A stretch of 36,892 nt of DNA from an uncultured Clostridia bacterium (GCA_947589025.1 CANQAY010000003.1:88907-125798), one strand, 5' to 3'. Positions 26,215 through 34,441 are shown, numbered from the stretch's first letter. Notes: a model not told the origin generated them from the sequence alone. Translations and numbers: made by a program.

Positions 26215-26774
26215 TAAGCATAATAAATTTATTTCCTTTAATTTATCCATTTTTAATTAAATTTGATGTTAAATTTAACATTTTAAAGTTAAAGGGGAGC
26301 ATTGTTATTAAAATTTTTAATAAAATTAAAATTGAATTTAAAGTGCGCATAAAACATGGCTACATTTACATTAATCATAAAGCCAAGGAACGCAAAGAAA
26401 AAATAAGCAATAAAAACAAAAAATTGATGTTTGTTTTAAGTTTAATAAATCAGCTTTATTTTAGAGAACAATTTTTAACCTTCGATTTTATATCAAATTT
26501 TGGCTACAACCTAGATGCGCGCATAACAGCAGTTGCTTGCGGTTATATTGATGTGGTTATAAAATCAGTTTTAACAAAATTAAAAAATAATAAAAAATCT
26601 TCACATATTTTTGTGTCGGTTGAGCCACAATATAATAAAGATATATTCAATTTAAGAGTAACAAACACAATTCGCGTGTCCATATTCGACATTGTTTACT
26701 CATTGATATATACAAAATACATTGTGTGGAGAGAGTATGAAAAAAACGGAAAACGTAAAATTAAACAAGGATAG
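26190..26774 (+). CDS. ytfI: DUF2953 (YtfI-like) protein
   Basis: 194 residues. One N-terminal membrane helix (about 2-24), then a basic beta-rich domain (IKIEFKVRIKHGYIYINH), a spacer, and the LDARITAVACGYIDVV and FVSVEPQYNKDIFNLRV segments typical of DUF2953, encoded beside gerW/ytfJ as in Bacillus. A role in spore formation is suspected from this linkage. ATG 26190 is the only plausible start: no ATG, GTG or TTG occurs in frame in the next 20 codons. Yet it has no ribosome site and is inside a terminator hairpin. Overlaps gerW by 38 bases. Confidence 0.75.
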   Translation: MWNLIFLFLSIINLFPLIYPFLIKFDVKFNILKLKGSIVIKIFNKIKIEFKVRIKHGYIYINHKAKERKEKISNKNKKLMFVLSLINQLYFREQFLTFDFISNFGYNLDARITAVACGYIDVVIKSVLTKLKNNKKSSHIFVSVEPQYNKDIFNLRVTNTIRVSIFDIVYSLIYTKYIVWREYEKNGKRKIKQG

Positions 26775-27132
26775 CAAAATAGAATCATTAGTGGATGTTT
26801 CGCTGGATAAAATTCGCACACTAATTGATGTTAATTGCGTTATAGGCAATGCAATTTCCATGCCAGATGGGAGTTCAATTATCCCTATTTCAAAAGTTAG
26901 CGTCGGCTTTGTCGCCGGCGGTGGAGAATATAGCGATTTAAACGCCAAGCGCAATTCGGCAGATTTCCCAATGGCGGGCGGCACGGGCGGTGGGTTTACC
27001 GTTTCCCCAATAGGGTTTTTTGTTGTGGAAAAGGATAAATTTAAAATTATTCATGCCGATAAATCTACTGCTTATTTAGGCTTAATTAAAAACGCCACTG
27101 AAGTGCTAAAAAAGATTGTGGAGAAAAAATAA
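26737..27132 (+). CDS. ytfJ: GerW-family sporulation protein (YtfJ)
   Basis: 131 residues. The family pattern is complete: VNCVIGNAISMPDGSSIIPI, KVSVGFVAGGGEY, a Gly-rich MAGGTGGGFTVSPIGFFVV and a short helical C-terminus. In Bacillus the protein is made in the forespore and is needed for normal germination. ATG 26737 follows GGAGAGAG; the frame is open 15 bases further upstream but without a ribosome site. dacB begins at its last base. Confidence 0.93.
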   Translation: MKKTENVKLNKDSKIESLVDVSLDKIRTLIDVNCVIGNAISMPDGSSIIPISKVSVGFVAGGGEYSDLNAKRNSADFPMAGGTGGGFTVSPIGFFVVEKDKFKIIHADKSTAYLGLIKNATEVLKKIVEKK

Positions 27133-28277
27133 TGAAAAAATTAAAATTTTTGTTAATTTTGGTAATACCTATTGTGCTTTTAAGCACAATTTTTGTTAAA
27201 ATGCCATTTTTGTGCACAAATGCCATCAGTTCAAGTGCAGTGGGCATGTGCGTGTTAGATAAAGAAAGTGGTAGAATTTTGTATTCTAAAAACGAAAATA
27301 AACAACTACCAATGGCATCCACAACAAAAGTTGTTACGGCAATAACTGTGCTAAATAACTGCAATAATTTGGATGCATATATTCAGGTGGACGACAGCGC
27401 CATTGGGGTGGAAGGCACAAGCATATATTTGCGAAAGGGCGAAACAATTAAAGTTAAAGACCTTTTGTATGGATTAATGTTAAGAAGTGGTAACGATGCA
27501 GCAACTGCGCTTGCCTGTCATGTTGGGGGCAGTGTAAATGGCTTTGCACAATTAATGAATGATTTGGCTTTAAAAATTGGCACTAAAAACTCTCATTTTG
27601 CAAACCCTCACGGGCTGGATAATAAAGAGCATTACACAACCGCTTACGATTTGGCATTAATTACTGCTTACGCACTAAATAACCCTATTTTTAAGCAAAT
27701 TGTTTCAACAAAAAATTATGTAATAGAGGCAACAAATAAATCCGATAAAAGATATTTAACAAATAAAAATAAACTTTTATCCACATTAGAAGGTTGCTGC
27801 GGCGTTAAAACTGGTTTTACTAGCAAGGCTGGCAGGTGTTTGGTTAGTGCTTGCGAAAGAGATAACTTAACTACAGTTTGCGTTGTTTTAAATTGTGGCC
27901 CAATGTTTGAAGAAAGTGCCGATTTGCTTAACGCAAGTTTTAAAGATTATGAAAGTGTAAAACTTTTGGATAAAAATAAGCAAATTTATAACGAATATAT
28001 TATTAATGACAATACGGGTAGATTATATTTATATTCAGACGAAGATTTTTATTATCCATTAACAGATGATGAAAAAGATAAAATTAAAATAGAATATGAT
28101 GTAACATTAAACGATGCAAAAGAAGGCGATGAAGTGGGCGAAATTAAAATTTTTCTTGCCGAACAGTTGATTAAAAAAGCAAAATTGTTTACAATGAATA
28201 AAATCGATAAATTAATCGATAGCAAAACATTGCAGATTAATGAATTGTTGTGGGAAGAAAAAGTAAATGAGAATTAA
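27132..28277 (+). CDS. dacB: D-alanyl-D-alanine carboxypeptidase (DacB/PBP5*-like)
   Basis: 381 residues. Signal peptide KKLKFLLILVIPIVLLS, then the three penicillin-binding motifs: SxxK in MASTTKVVTA (acyl-enzyme Ser), SGN in LRSGNDAATALA, and KTG in GVKTGFTSKAG. A beta-rich C-terminal domain follows. It trims the terminal D-Ala from peptidoglycan stem peptides. Length and place between gerW and rluB match B. subtilis DacB (PBP5*), which makes spore cortex; a vegetative DacA-like role cannot be excluded. Overlaps rluB by 11 bases. Confidence 0.9.
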   Translation: MKKLKFLLILVIPIVLLSTIFVKMPFLCTNAISSSAVGMCVLDKESGRILYSKNENKQLPMASTTKVVTAITVLNNCNNLDAYIQVDDSAIGVEGTSIYLRKGETIKVKDLLYGLMLRSGNDAATALACHVGGSVNGFAQLMNDLALKIGTKNSHFANPHGLDNKEHYTTAYDLALITAYALNNPIFKQIVSTKNYVIEATNKSDKRYLTNKNKLLSTLEGCCGVKTGFTSKAGRCLVSACERDNLTTVCVVLNCGPMFEESADLLNASFKDYESVKLLDKNKQIYNEYIINDNTGRLYLYSDEDFYYPLTDDEKDKIKIEYDVTLNDAKEGDEVGEIKIFLAEQLIKKAKLFTMNKIDKLIDSKTLQINELLWEEKVNEN

Positions 28278-28980
28278 CAAATATTTAGCGCAGGCAGGCA
28301 TTGCCAGCCGTAGAAAAGCGGAAGACTTAATAAAATCTGGCAAAGTAAAGGTTAATGGCAAGGTTATAACCGAACTTGCAACCGATATTAAGCCAACAGA
28401 TAGCGTGGCGGTGGAAAATAATTATGTTAATGTAAATAACGGCTTTGTTTATTATAAATTAAATAAACCAAAAGGTTACATTTCTTCCGCCAGCGATGAA
28501 AAGGGCAGAAAAACAGTTTTGGAACTGTTGCGCGGGGTGCACACTCGCGTTTTTCCTATTGGAAGGCTGGATTACGACACAGAAGGCTTGCTTTTACTAA
28601 CTAACGATGGAGATTTAACGAATATAATTACAAAGCCAAATAGCGAAATTGAAAAAACATACGTTGCAACAATTTTAGGTAAAATATCGGACGATGAAAT
28701 AAAAAAGTTGTGTTCGGGCGTGGATATTGGCGGATACATAACAAAACCGTGCAGCGCAGTTAAAACTGAAGAAACGGAAACGACAACAAAATTAAAAATA
28801 ACCATAACAGAAGGCAAAAATAGGCAAGTTAGAAAGATGCTTGCGGCCATAAATAAAGAAATTAAGTTTTTGAAGCGCGTTCAAATTGGTGAAATTCATT
28901 TGGGCGGGCTGTCTCGCGGCGAATATGCCAAATTAAATTCAAAAGAAATGAAATACATAAACAAAATAAAATCTAACTAG
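28267..28980 (+). CDS. rluB: RluB/RsuA-family pseudouridine synthase
   Basis: 237 residues. S4 RNA-binding domain MRINKYLAQAGIASRRKAED at the N-terminus, catalytic segment GRLDYDTEGLLLLTNDG with the active-site Asp, and TITEGKNRQVRKMLAAI near the end. RluB makes pseudouridine 2605 in the peptidyl-transferase region of 23S rRNA; RsuA acts on 16S. The conserved scpAB-dacB-rluB neighbourhood favours RluB. A terminator starts at its stop. Confidence 0.92.
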   Translation: MRINKYLAQAGIASRRKAEDLIKSGKVKVNGKVITELATDIKPTDSVAVENNYVNVNNGFVYYKLNKPKGYISSASDEKGRKTVLELLRGVHTRVFPIGRLDYDTEGLLLLTNDGDLTNIITKPNSEIEKTYVATILGKISDDEIKKLCSGVDIGGYITKPCSAVKTEETETTTKLKITITEGKNRQVRKMLAAINKEIKFLKRVQIGEIHLGGLSRGEYAKLNSKEMKYINKIKSN

Positions 28981-28996
28981 CACCGCTAGTTTTTTT
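28975..28996 (+). terminator. Terminator after rluB
   Basis: AACTAG-CACCG-CTAGTT followed by a T-run; overlaps the rluB stop codon. Confidence 0.8.
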
Positions 28997-29006
28997 ATAA
29001 AGCATT

Positions 29007-29034
29007 TTGAATTGTAACTGATTTGTGTTATAAT
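29007..29034 (+). promoter_or_regulatory. Promoter giving a leaderless transcript
   Basis: TTGAAT (29007-29012), 16-base spacer, TATAAT (29029-29034) with upstream TGT. The expected start site falls on ATG 29041. Confidence 0.8.
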
Positions 29035-29040
29035 ATTAAT

Positions 29041-30258
29041 ATGGAAAAGTTTGATGTTGTTGTTATTGGTGGTGGGGCATCTGGCATGATGGCGTCTATT
29101 TTTGCCGCCCGTAATGGCAATAGCACACTTATAATTGACCACAATGAAAAGCTTGGCAAAAAACTTTTTATAACTGGTAAGGGTAGGTGTAATTTAACTA
29201 ACAATTCGTCAATTGAAACTCATCTAAACAACATAGTAACAAACAGCAAATTTATGTATTCTGCTTTAAACGCTTTTTCCCCACAAGATACAATTGAATT
29301 TTTTGAATCCAACGGGCTAAAAACCAAAACGGAGCGGGGTAATCGCGTGTTTCCGGCAAGTGATAAATCTAGCGATGTTATTAAAACATTAAAAAATTGC
29401 ATGCAACGTTATGGCGTAGAAATATGCTTAAACAGACAAATTGAAAAAATTTACAAAAATCAAAATTTCCATATATTGTGTAGCAATAACAAAGAATACG
29501 CTTGTAATAGCTTAATAATTGCTACGGGTGGGTTGTCATATTCAGGCACAGGTGCTTCGGGTTTGGGGTATGAAATAGCAAAGCAGTTCGGTCACAAAAT
29601 AGTTGAGCCTGCCGCCGCGTTATGCCCAATTAAAGTTAAAGACGACGTTTCGTCATTAAACGGATTGTCATTAAAAAATGTAAATTTTACAGTTGACATT
29701 GGCAAAAAATCTTTTTCCGAGTTTGGTGAAATGATGTTTACATACGAGGGGGTTACCGGGCCTATTGTGTTATCCATTTCAAGCAAAATTAATAGGTTAG
29801 ATATAAAAAATGCCAAAGCATTTATCGATTTAAAGCCTGCCTTAACATTAGAAAAGCTTAACGAAAAACTTTTAAGGGAATTTGCTGATTTTTCTAAAAA
29901 AGATATTAAAACATATTTGCAAACTCTTTTGCCCAACCGTTTAGTTGAGTATTTTATGCATAAAATCAATTTAGTTAACAAAAAAGTGGCAGATATTTCA
30001 AAGGCCGAACGAAATAATATTATTAATGCCTTAAAAAAATTTGACTTTAAAATTAAATGTTTGGATAATATAAATGTTGGTGTTGTTACGGCTGGCGGAG
30101 TAGATATAAAAGAAATTAACTCAAAAACTTGCGAAAGTAAACTAGTTAAAAATTTATATTTTTGTGGCGAAGTGTTGGATGTTGATGCACTAACAGGTGG
30201 GTTTAACCTCCAAATTGCGTGGTCCACCGGCTATTTAGCCGGCAACGCTGTTAAATAA
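29041..30258 (+). CDS. HI0933/YhiN-family FAD-dependent protein
   Basis: 405 residues. FAD-binding GGGASGMMASIFAARNG (about 11-27), TGKGRCNLTN (50-59), ATGGLSYSGTGASGLGYE and the C-terminal GEVLDVDALTGGFNLQIAW are all present. The family has long been annotated only as flavoprotein; I recall a recent report that E. coli YhiN (RdsA) makes dihydrouridine in 23S rRNA, which would suit a place after rluB, but I cannot verify transfer to this protein. ATG 29041 has no ribosome site and sits at the predicted transcript start. plsC follows after 10 bases. Confidence 0.9.
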   Translation: MEKFDVVVIGGGASGMMASIFAARNGNSTLIIDHNEKLGKKLFITGKGRCNLTNNSSIETHLNNIVTNSKFMYSALNAFSPQDTIEFFESNGLKTKTERGNRVFPASDKSSDVIKTLKNCMQRYGVEICLNRQIEKIYKNQNFHILCSNNKEYACNSLIIATGGLSYSGTGASGLGYEIAKQFGHKIVEPAAALCPIKVKDDVSSLNGLSLKNVNFTVDIGKKSFSEFGEMMFTYEGVTGPIVLSISSKINRLDIKNAKAFIDLKPALTLEKLNEKLLREFADFSKKDIKTYLQTLLPNRLVEYFMHKINLVNKKVADISKAERNNIINALKKFDFKIKCLDNINVGVVTAGGVDIKEINSKTCESKLVKNLYFCGEVLDVDALTGGFNLQIAWSTGYLAGNAVK

Positions 30259-30268
30259 AGGATTAATT

Positions 30269-30868
30269 ATGATATTTTTTATAGCAATATGTATTTTGTT
30301 TTTGCCATGTACTTTGCTTTTCCCTATAAAAAAAGTTGGCAAAAAGAATTATAAAAAATTAAAAGGGCAAAATTACATTATTTCTTGCAACCATACCAGC
30401 AACATGGATCCTGTTATGTTGGATATAGTTTTTCGCAAAAAACATAGAATTTTAGCCAAAAAAGAGCTTTTTAATAATAAGGCCTTCGGTTGGCTATTAA
30501 AACAATTGGGTGCAATACCAGTTAACAGGCAGAACGTTGAGCCACATTCAATAAAAGAAATTCTTTCAGCAATAAACAAAAAACAAAACATTATGATATT
30601 CCCGCAAGGCACCCGGGCTAAAACCATAAATGTGGAAGATGGCAGCGCAAAAGAGGGCGTGGCATTGTTTTCAATAAGAACAGGCACGCCGGTTATACCT
30701 ATGATGTTTAACAAAAAAATTAAATTTTTAAGGCGCACAAAACTTTTGATAGGCGAGCCAATTTATCCGGATATGGAAAGGAAAAAGGATAAAGAATATT
30801 TGACTGAATACGCCAATTTGATTGTGCAAAAAATGAATGATTTGCTTAAAAGTGAGGACAAAAAATGA
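30269..30868 (+). CDS. plsC: 1-acyl-sn-glycerol-3-phosphate acyltransferase
   Basis: 199 residues. N-terminal hydrophobic anchor (about 1-18), then NHTSNMDP (the HX4D catalytic motif), and FPQGTRA, the glycerophosphate-binding motif. Adds the second acyl chain to lysophosphatidic acid to form phosphatidic acid. Ribosome site AAAGGA. Its stop overlaps the S1-protein start by four bases. In many Clostridia cmk precedes and ispH follows it; neither is here. Confidence 0.93.
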   Translation: MIFFIAICILFLPCTLLFPIKKVGKKNYKKLKGQNYIISCNHTSNMDPVMLDIVFRKKHRILAKKELFNNKAFGWLLKQLGAIPVNRQNVEPHSIKEILSAINKKQNIMIFPQGTRAKTINVEDGSAKEGVALFSIRTGTPVIPMMFNKKIKFLRRTKLLIGEPIYPDMERKKDKEYLTEYANLIVQKMNDLLKSEDKK

Positions 30869-31869
30869 AAATGAAAGATTTTACTATTAACATGACGCAA
30901 TATCACGCTGGTGATATTATAACCGGTACCATAGTTATGATTGGCAGTGCAGAGGTGGTTGTTGCTATTGGTGGGCTTAAAGAGGGGGTTTTCCCAAAAG
31001 AAGAGCTTGATGCCGCATTTAAAGTTGGAGATGCAATTTTGGTTATGGTAACCGGCAAAATTGACGATAAAGGTTGTTTAATTTTAACCCATGCTGGTGT
31101 AAACAAAGCACTTGAAGATAAGGAAAAATTAAAAAATTTAAAAGTTGGCAGCACTTTAACTTTTATGGTTAATGAAATAAATGGCTCGGGCTTGCTGGGC
31201 AATTTTATGGGGTATAGGGTGTTTTTGCCTTTTTCTCAATGTGCGCCAGAAGATTTTATAAACAAAGAAACACTTGTTAACCGAGAAATTGACGCCAAAG
31301 TTATAGAATTAAACAACTTTAAAAAATCAATTGTGTGTAGCACAAAACTTATGTCCAACACAAAAATTCAGCCTGTTGGCATTGGAGATATTATTAGCGG
31401 CATTGTTATAAAATTAGAAGATAGATTTGCTTTAATCCTATTAAAAAACGGCATGAAGGCTAAAATATCAATTCAAGATGTTTCTTACAAACACTTAAAC
31501 TCGGTTTCGGATGTGCTTAATTTAAATGAAGAATATGAATTTAAAGTGCTGGATGTTAACACAGATTATTCTCGCATTAGTGTTGGATTAAAACAGTTGC
31601 AAGATAACCCAATAAACGAACTGTTTAATAGCCTTAACATGGGCGATGTTGTTGAAGGCGAAGTGGTTAAAATTTTGCCAGTTGGTGCAGTTATTAAATT
31701 GGATAATGGGCTCACCGCGTTGGCGGTAACCAAAGAAAACAGCGATAGGGCAAATGTGGCAACCCACCATTTGTATAAATTGCATAGCCGGGTTAAAGGT
31801 GAAATATGCTATTTAAACAGGGATAATCACAAAATTAACATTTTAACCAATAAGAAAAAAGACATTTAA
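30865..31869 (+). CDS. S1-domain RNA-binding protein (RpsA/YpfD-like)
   Basis: 334 residues with four S1-like repeats, beginning near residues 14 (GDIITGTIVMIGSAEVVVAI), 93, 173 (GDIISGIVIKLEDRFALILL) and 258 (GDVVEGEVVKILPVGAVIKL). The first and fourth look best conserved. Low-GC Gram-positives carry such short relatives of ribosomal protein S1; a role in translation or mRNA binding is likely but less certain than for the six-repeat protein of E. coli. Ribosome site GAGG; ends the operon started at 29041. Confidence 0.85.
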   Translation: MKMKDFTINMTQYHAGDIITGTIVMIGSAEVVVAIGGLKEGVFPKEELDAAFKVGDAILVMVTGKIDDKGCLILTHAGVNKALEDKEKLKNLKVGSTLTFMVNEINGSGLLGNFMGYRVFLPFSQCAPEDFINKETLVNREIDAKVIELNNFKKSIVCSTKLMSNTKIQPVGIGDIISGIVIKLEDRFALILLKNGMKAKISIQDVSYKHLNSVSDVLNLNEEYEFKVLDVNTDYSRISVGLKQLQDNPINELFNSLNMGDVVEGEVVKILPVGAVIKLDNGLTALAVTKENSDRANVATHHLYKLHSRVKGEICYLNRDNHKINILTNKKKDI

Positions 31870-31890
31870 ACTAATTTTTCGACATTTTTA

Positions 31891-31919
31891 TTGCCAAAAT
31901 TTGGAAAATTTATTATAAT
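31891..31919 (+). promoter_or_regulatory. Promoter giving a leaderless GTG-start transcript
   Basis: TTGCCA (31891-31896), 17-base spacer, TATAAT (31914-31919). The start site expected seven bases on coincides with GTG 31926. Confidence 0.75.
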
Positions 31920-31925
31920 CTTTTT

Positions 31926-32825
31926 GTGAAGAAAAGATTTGGCTTTTTATTTGCCATTTATTGTATTATAATAATAAGTTTACTTGCACTGGCATTGGTG
32001 TTTTTGCCGCGCGGATCAAAAACCCAAAATTATGCCGATAGCCTTATGTTAAGCATCCCTAGAGGAATAACTATAAATATTAATGAACAAGTGAAATTAA
32101 AAGACGATTTTATAATTGTGTCGCCCAGTTATTTAAAAGATAAAATAAGTTATCAAATAACTTCAAGGTCAGATAAAAACCACGGCGGGTTAACATTTAA
32201 CGATAATACTTTAAAAGCAACTATAGTAGGATCTTACGATATTAAGTTTAGTGTGCCGGGCAAGAAGGCAGACATAAACGAATATATGTTAGTTACCGTA
32301 ACGCGAGAAAATGAAAAGGCAGATTTGCTTAAACCAGTTGGCAAACAAAATGAATCGTTTGATATTAGTGAAGTTTTAAGTTTCAATTCTACTTTAGAAC
32401 ATAAAATATGGCTAGATGATAGCGGTGTGGCAACGTTTAATGATGCAACATTTTATTTTAATGAGGTTGGCAAATTTGTTATTTATGTTGAATTTTATGA
32501 TAGTTATGCCGTTTATAAATACCTTTTTGAAGTGATTGTTGTTAAGGATATTCAGCCAGAGCCGGAGAGCTACATTATTAAAATTAACGATATTTACAAA
32601 ATAAATGAATATGTTTTAATAAGCTATTCTGTTTTGCCGGAAAATGGATCGGCAGATGTGGATCAAACCATAACTGTTGACATTGTTGGCAATGCTGTTT
32701 GTGAAAATGTAATTCCGCCATTAATTTATATTATTCCTAATTCTAACGATTTTTTTACTGTTAAAATTTATTCTCCAATAGCCAACATTACAAAAGAAAT
32801 TACTGTTAACATAGCCGAGTTGTAA
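31926..32825 (+). CDS. Membrane-anchored extracytoplasmic protein, beta-rich
   Basis: 299 residues. One N-terminal helix (KRFGFLFAIYCIIIISLLAL, about 3-22) without a clear cleavage site, so it is probably an anchor. The rest is beta-strand rich, with repeats that read like Ig- or cadherin-type strands (for example KATIVGSYDIKFSVPG, then FYFNEVGKFVIYVEFYD, and at the end FTVKIYSPIANITKEITVNI). No cysteine pairs beyond one Cys in the mature part and no enzyme motif. I do not recognise a family. GTG 31926 is the start, at the predicted mRNA 5' end, with no ribosome site. Confidence 0.7.
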   Translation: MKKRFGFLFAIYCIIIISLLALALVFLPRGSKTQNYADSLMLSIPRGITININEQVKLKDDFIIVSPSYLKDKISYQITSRSDKNHGGLTFNDNTLKATIVGSYDIKFSVPGKKADINEYMLVTVTRENEKADLLKPVGKQNESFDISEVLSFNSTLEHKIWLDDSGVATFNDATFYFNEVGKFVIYVEFYDSYAVYKYLFEVIVVKDIQPEPESYIIKINDIYKINEYVLISYSVLPENGSADVDQTITVDIVGNAVCENVIPPLIYIIPNSNDFFTVKIYSPIANITKEITVNIAEL

Positions 32826-32826
32826 T

Positions 32827-32850
32827 TTTGACCCCAAATTTGACCCCAAA
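32827..32850 (+). repeat. Tandem 12-bp direct repeat TTTGACCCCAAA x2
   Basis: Exact copies at 32827-32838 and 32839-32850, between the surface-protein stop and the tRNA-Thr terminator. Origin and role unknown. Confidence 0.7.
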
Positions 32851-32858
32851 AATTGGGC

Positions 32859-32902
32859 AAAAAACACAAAAAGGCCACTTTTTCAAAAAATTGAAAAGTG
32901 GC
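32859..32902 (-). terminator. Terminator of tRNA-Thr
   Basis: On the minus strand GCCACTTTTCAA pairs with TTGAAAAAGTGGC (one bulge) followed by CTTTTTGTGTTTTTT. Confidence 0.85.
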
Positions 32903-32929
32903 TAAATCCCTTATAAAATAGATAATATT

Positions 32930-33005
32930 TGGAGCTACTGGGCGGACTCGAACCGCCGGCCTGCTGATTACGAATCAGCTGCTCTACCAGCTGAGCCACA
33001 GTAGC
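32930..33005 (-). tRNA. tRNA-Thr(CGU)
   Basis: Minus-strand cloverleaf: acceptor GCTACTG/CAGTAGC, D-arm GCTC/GAGC, anticodon stem GCTGA/TCAGC with loop TTCGTAA (anticodon CGT, reads ACG), T-arm GGCGG-TTCGAGT-CCGCC, and CCA encoded. It has its own promoter and terminator. The specifier of the T-box (ACC) is read by a different isoacceptor. Confidence 0.97.
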
Positions 33006-33014
33006 ATATTTTAT

Positions 33015-33043
33015 ATTATAACATAAATAAATTTGTTTTTCAA
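33015..33043 (-). promoter_or_regulatory. Promoter of tRNA-Thr
   Basis: Minus strand: TTGAAA (33043-33038), 17-base spacer, TATAAT (33020-33015), with TGT before the -10. Confidence 0.85.
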
Positions 33044-33061
33044 GGGATTACATTAATTTAG

Positions 33062-33090
33062 TTGATTTTAAACCATTTTTTTGCTATTAT
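33062..33090 (+). promoter_or_regulatory. Promoter giving a leaderless transcript
   Basis: TTGATT (33062-33067), 17-base spacer, TATTAT (33085-33090) with TGC before the -10. The predicted start site is at ATG 33098. It stands back to back with the tRNA-Thr promoter. Confidence 0.7.
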
Positions 33091-33097
33091 CAAACAT

Positions 33098-34432
33098 ATG
33101 GTTAAAACAATATTGATAATATTAGCAATAGTATTTTTTATTATAATGAGTTCTATTATGTTAATTTTGGAAAGAGATAAACCAAGGAACATGATTATTT
33201 GGCTTATTATATTTTTGTTTACTTCAATTATTGGTGGGCTAATTTATTTAATGTTTAGGCTTATAATTTATAAAAAGAAACAAACCTTGCAAACTAAACA
33301 GTGGGAAGATGATATTTTTGCAAACTTGATTGATAATCAAATTTTTAAAAATGATGTTGATTTAAATGACGATTTATTTACTTTTAACAAAATGGCGTAT
33401 AATGCATCCACAACAACCAATAATAGCTATGATTTAATGGAGAGCTATAATAAGTTTAAAGAAAGTTTAATTAAAGATATTCAATCTGCCAACAATTACA
33501 TAATATTTGAAGTTACTAAGGTTAATGCGAAGGATTTTGAAAATATTAAAGCTGCGTTAATTAAAAAGGCGAGTGAGGGCGTAATTATTAAGTTTGTTTA
33601 TGACAGGCTAAACAATTTCAAGTTAATTAAAGAAATGAAAAATGCCGGCATAAGGGTGGTTAGATTTAGCAAATTTTATGCTGTAGGCAAAATTTATTCT
33701 AACATCCGCAATTGCATTTGTATTGATGGGGAAATTGCATACATTAGCAATTTAGATGTTAGGCAGGGTGAAATTAACGGCAAAAACGATGTTTTGCACA
33801 CCCATTTAAAATTTAAAGGGGATGTTGTTCAAAGCATTGATGTTGCCATGCATCAGGATGTTATTTTTGCAACAAATAAATTTTTAGAATATACCGCTCC
33901 AAAACAAGAAAATTTTGCCAATGCAAGCGTAATTCAATATGCAACAAACCATTTAAATAATAACATGGAATTGCTATTAATTAAAGCAATTAGCAAGGCG
34001 GTAAAATCCATAAATTTGCAATTGGAAGAATTTATTCCAACCGAAAGCATAATGGCATTGCTTAAATTTGCAATTAATTCAAACATAAATGTAAACTTAA
34101 TGGTGCCTTTAAAAACCAACAAACACAGCAAATATTTTGCTTCTCGCGCTTATGCAAAGGAGCTTGCCTTGATTGGCGCAAATGTTTATTTGTATGATGG
34201 CTTTATAAGGTTTAACGCAATAACAATTGACGATAAATATGTTTTATGCGGCTCGTATACTTTGGATAGGGAGCATATAACCAATAGCTTACAAAATGTT
34301 GTAATAATTCAAGACGGCAAAGCAGTTAATTATTTTAATAAATTGTTTGATTTTGGCATTGAAAATAGTTACAAAATAGCCAATGCAAAATATATGCTTA
34401 TGCGTGAAAAATTCTTTAAAAATTTTGTTTAG
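33098..34432 (+). CDS. Cardiolipin-synthase-like protein lacking both HKD motifs
   Basis: 444 residues in the architecture of Firmicutes cardiolipin synthases: two N-terminal membrane helices (about 3-20 and 29-53) with the ERDKPRNMIIWLI segment between them, then two phospholipase D-like halves. Active enzymes have N-x-R-N-H-R-K-I-V-V-I-D-G in the first half; here it reads NIRNCICIDG, with the His-Arg-Lys deleted. The second-half motif G-F-x-H-x-K reads GFIRFNAITIDD, with His to Arg and Lys to Asn. Without the HxK residues phosphatidyl transfer is not expected, so this may be a regulatory or structural pseudoenzyme. ATG 33098 is leaderless; the TTG at 33062 is rejected because it is the -35. 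Confidence 0.85.
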   Translation: MVKTILIILAIVFFIIMSSIMLILERDKPRNMIIWLIIFLFTSIIGGLIYLMFRLIIYKKKQTLQTKQWEDDIFANLIDNQIFKNDVDLNDDLFTFNKMAYNASTTTNNSYDLMESYNKFKESLIKDIQSANNYIIFEVTKVNAKDFENIKAALIKKASEGVIIKFVYDRLNNFKLIKEMKNAGIRVVRFSKFYAVGKIYSNIRNCICIDGEIAYISNLDVRQGEINGKNDVLHTHLKFKGDVVQSIDVAMHQDVIFATNKFLEYTAPKQENFANASVIQYATNHLNNNMELLLIKAISKAVKSINLQLEEFIPTESIMALLKFAINSNINVNLMVPLKTNKHSKYFASRAYAKELALIGANVYLYDGFIRFNAITIDDKYVLCGSYTLDREHITNSLQNVVIIQDGKAVNYFNKLFDFGIENSYKIANAKYMLMREKFFKNFV

Positions 34433-34441
34433 AGGTGTGTT

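Noticed and set aside
29592-30227. Long minus-strand ORF (211 codons) opposite the HI0933-family gene
   Set aside because: It is antisense to a clearly recognised flavoprotein, Ser/Ile/Phe-biased as expected from complement reading, and has no promoter or ribosome site.
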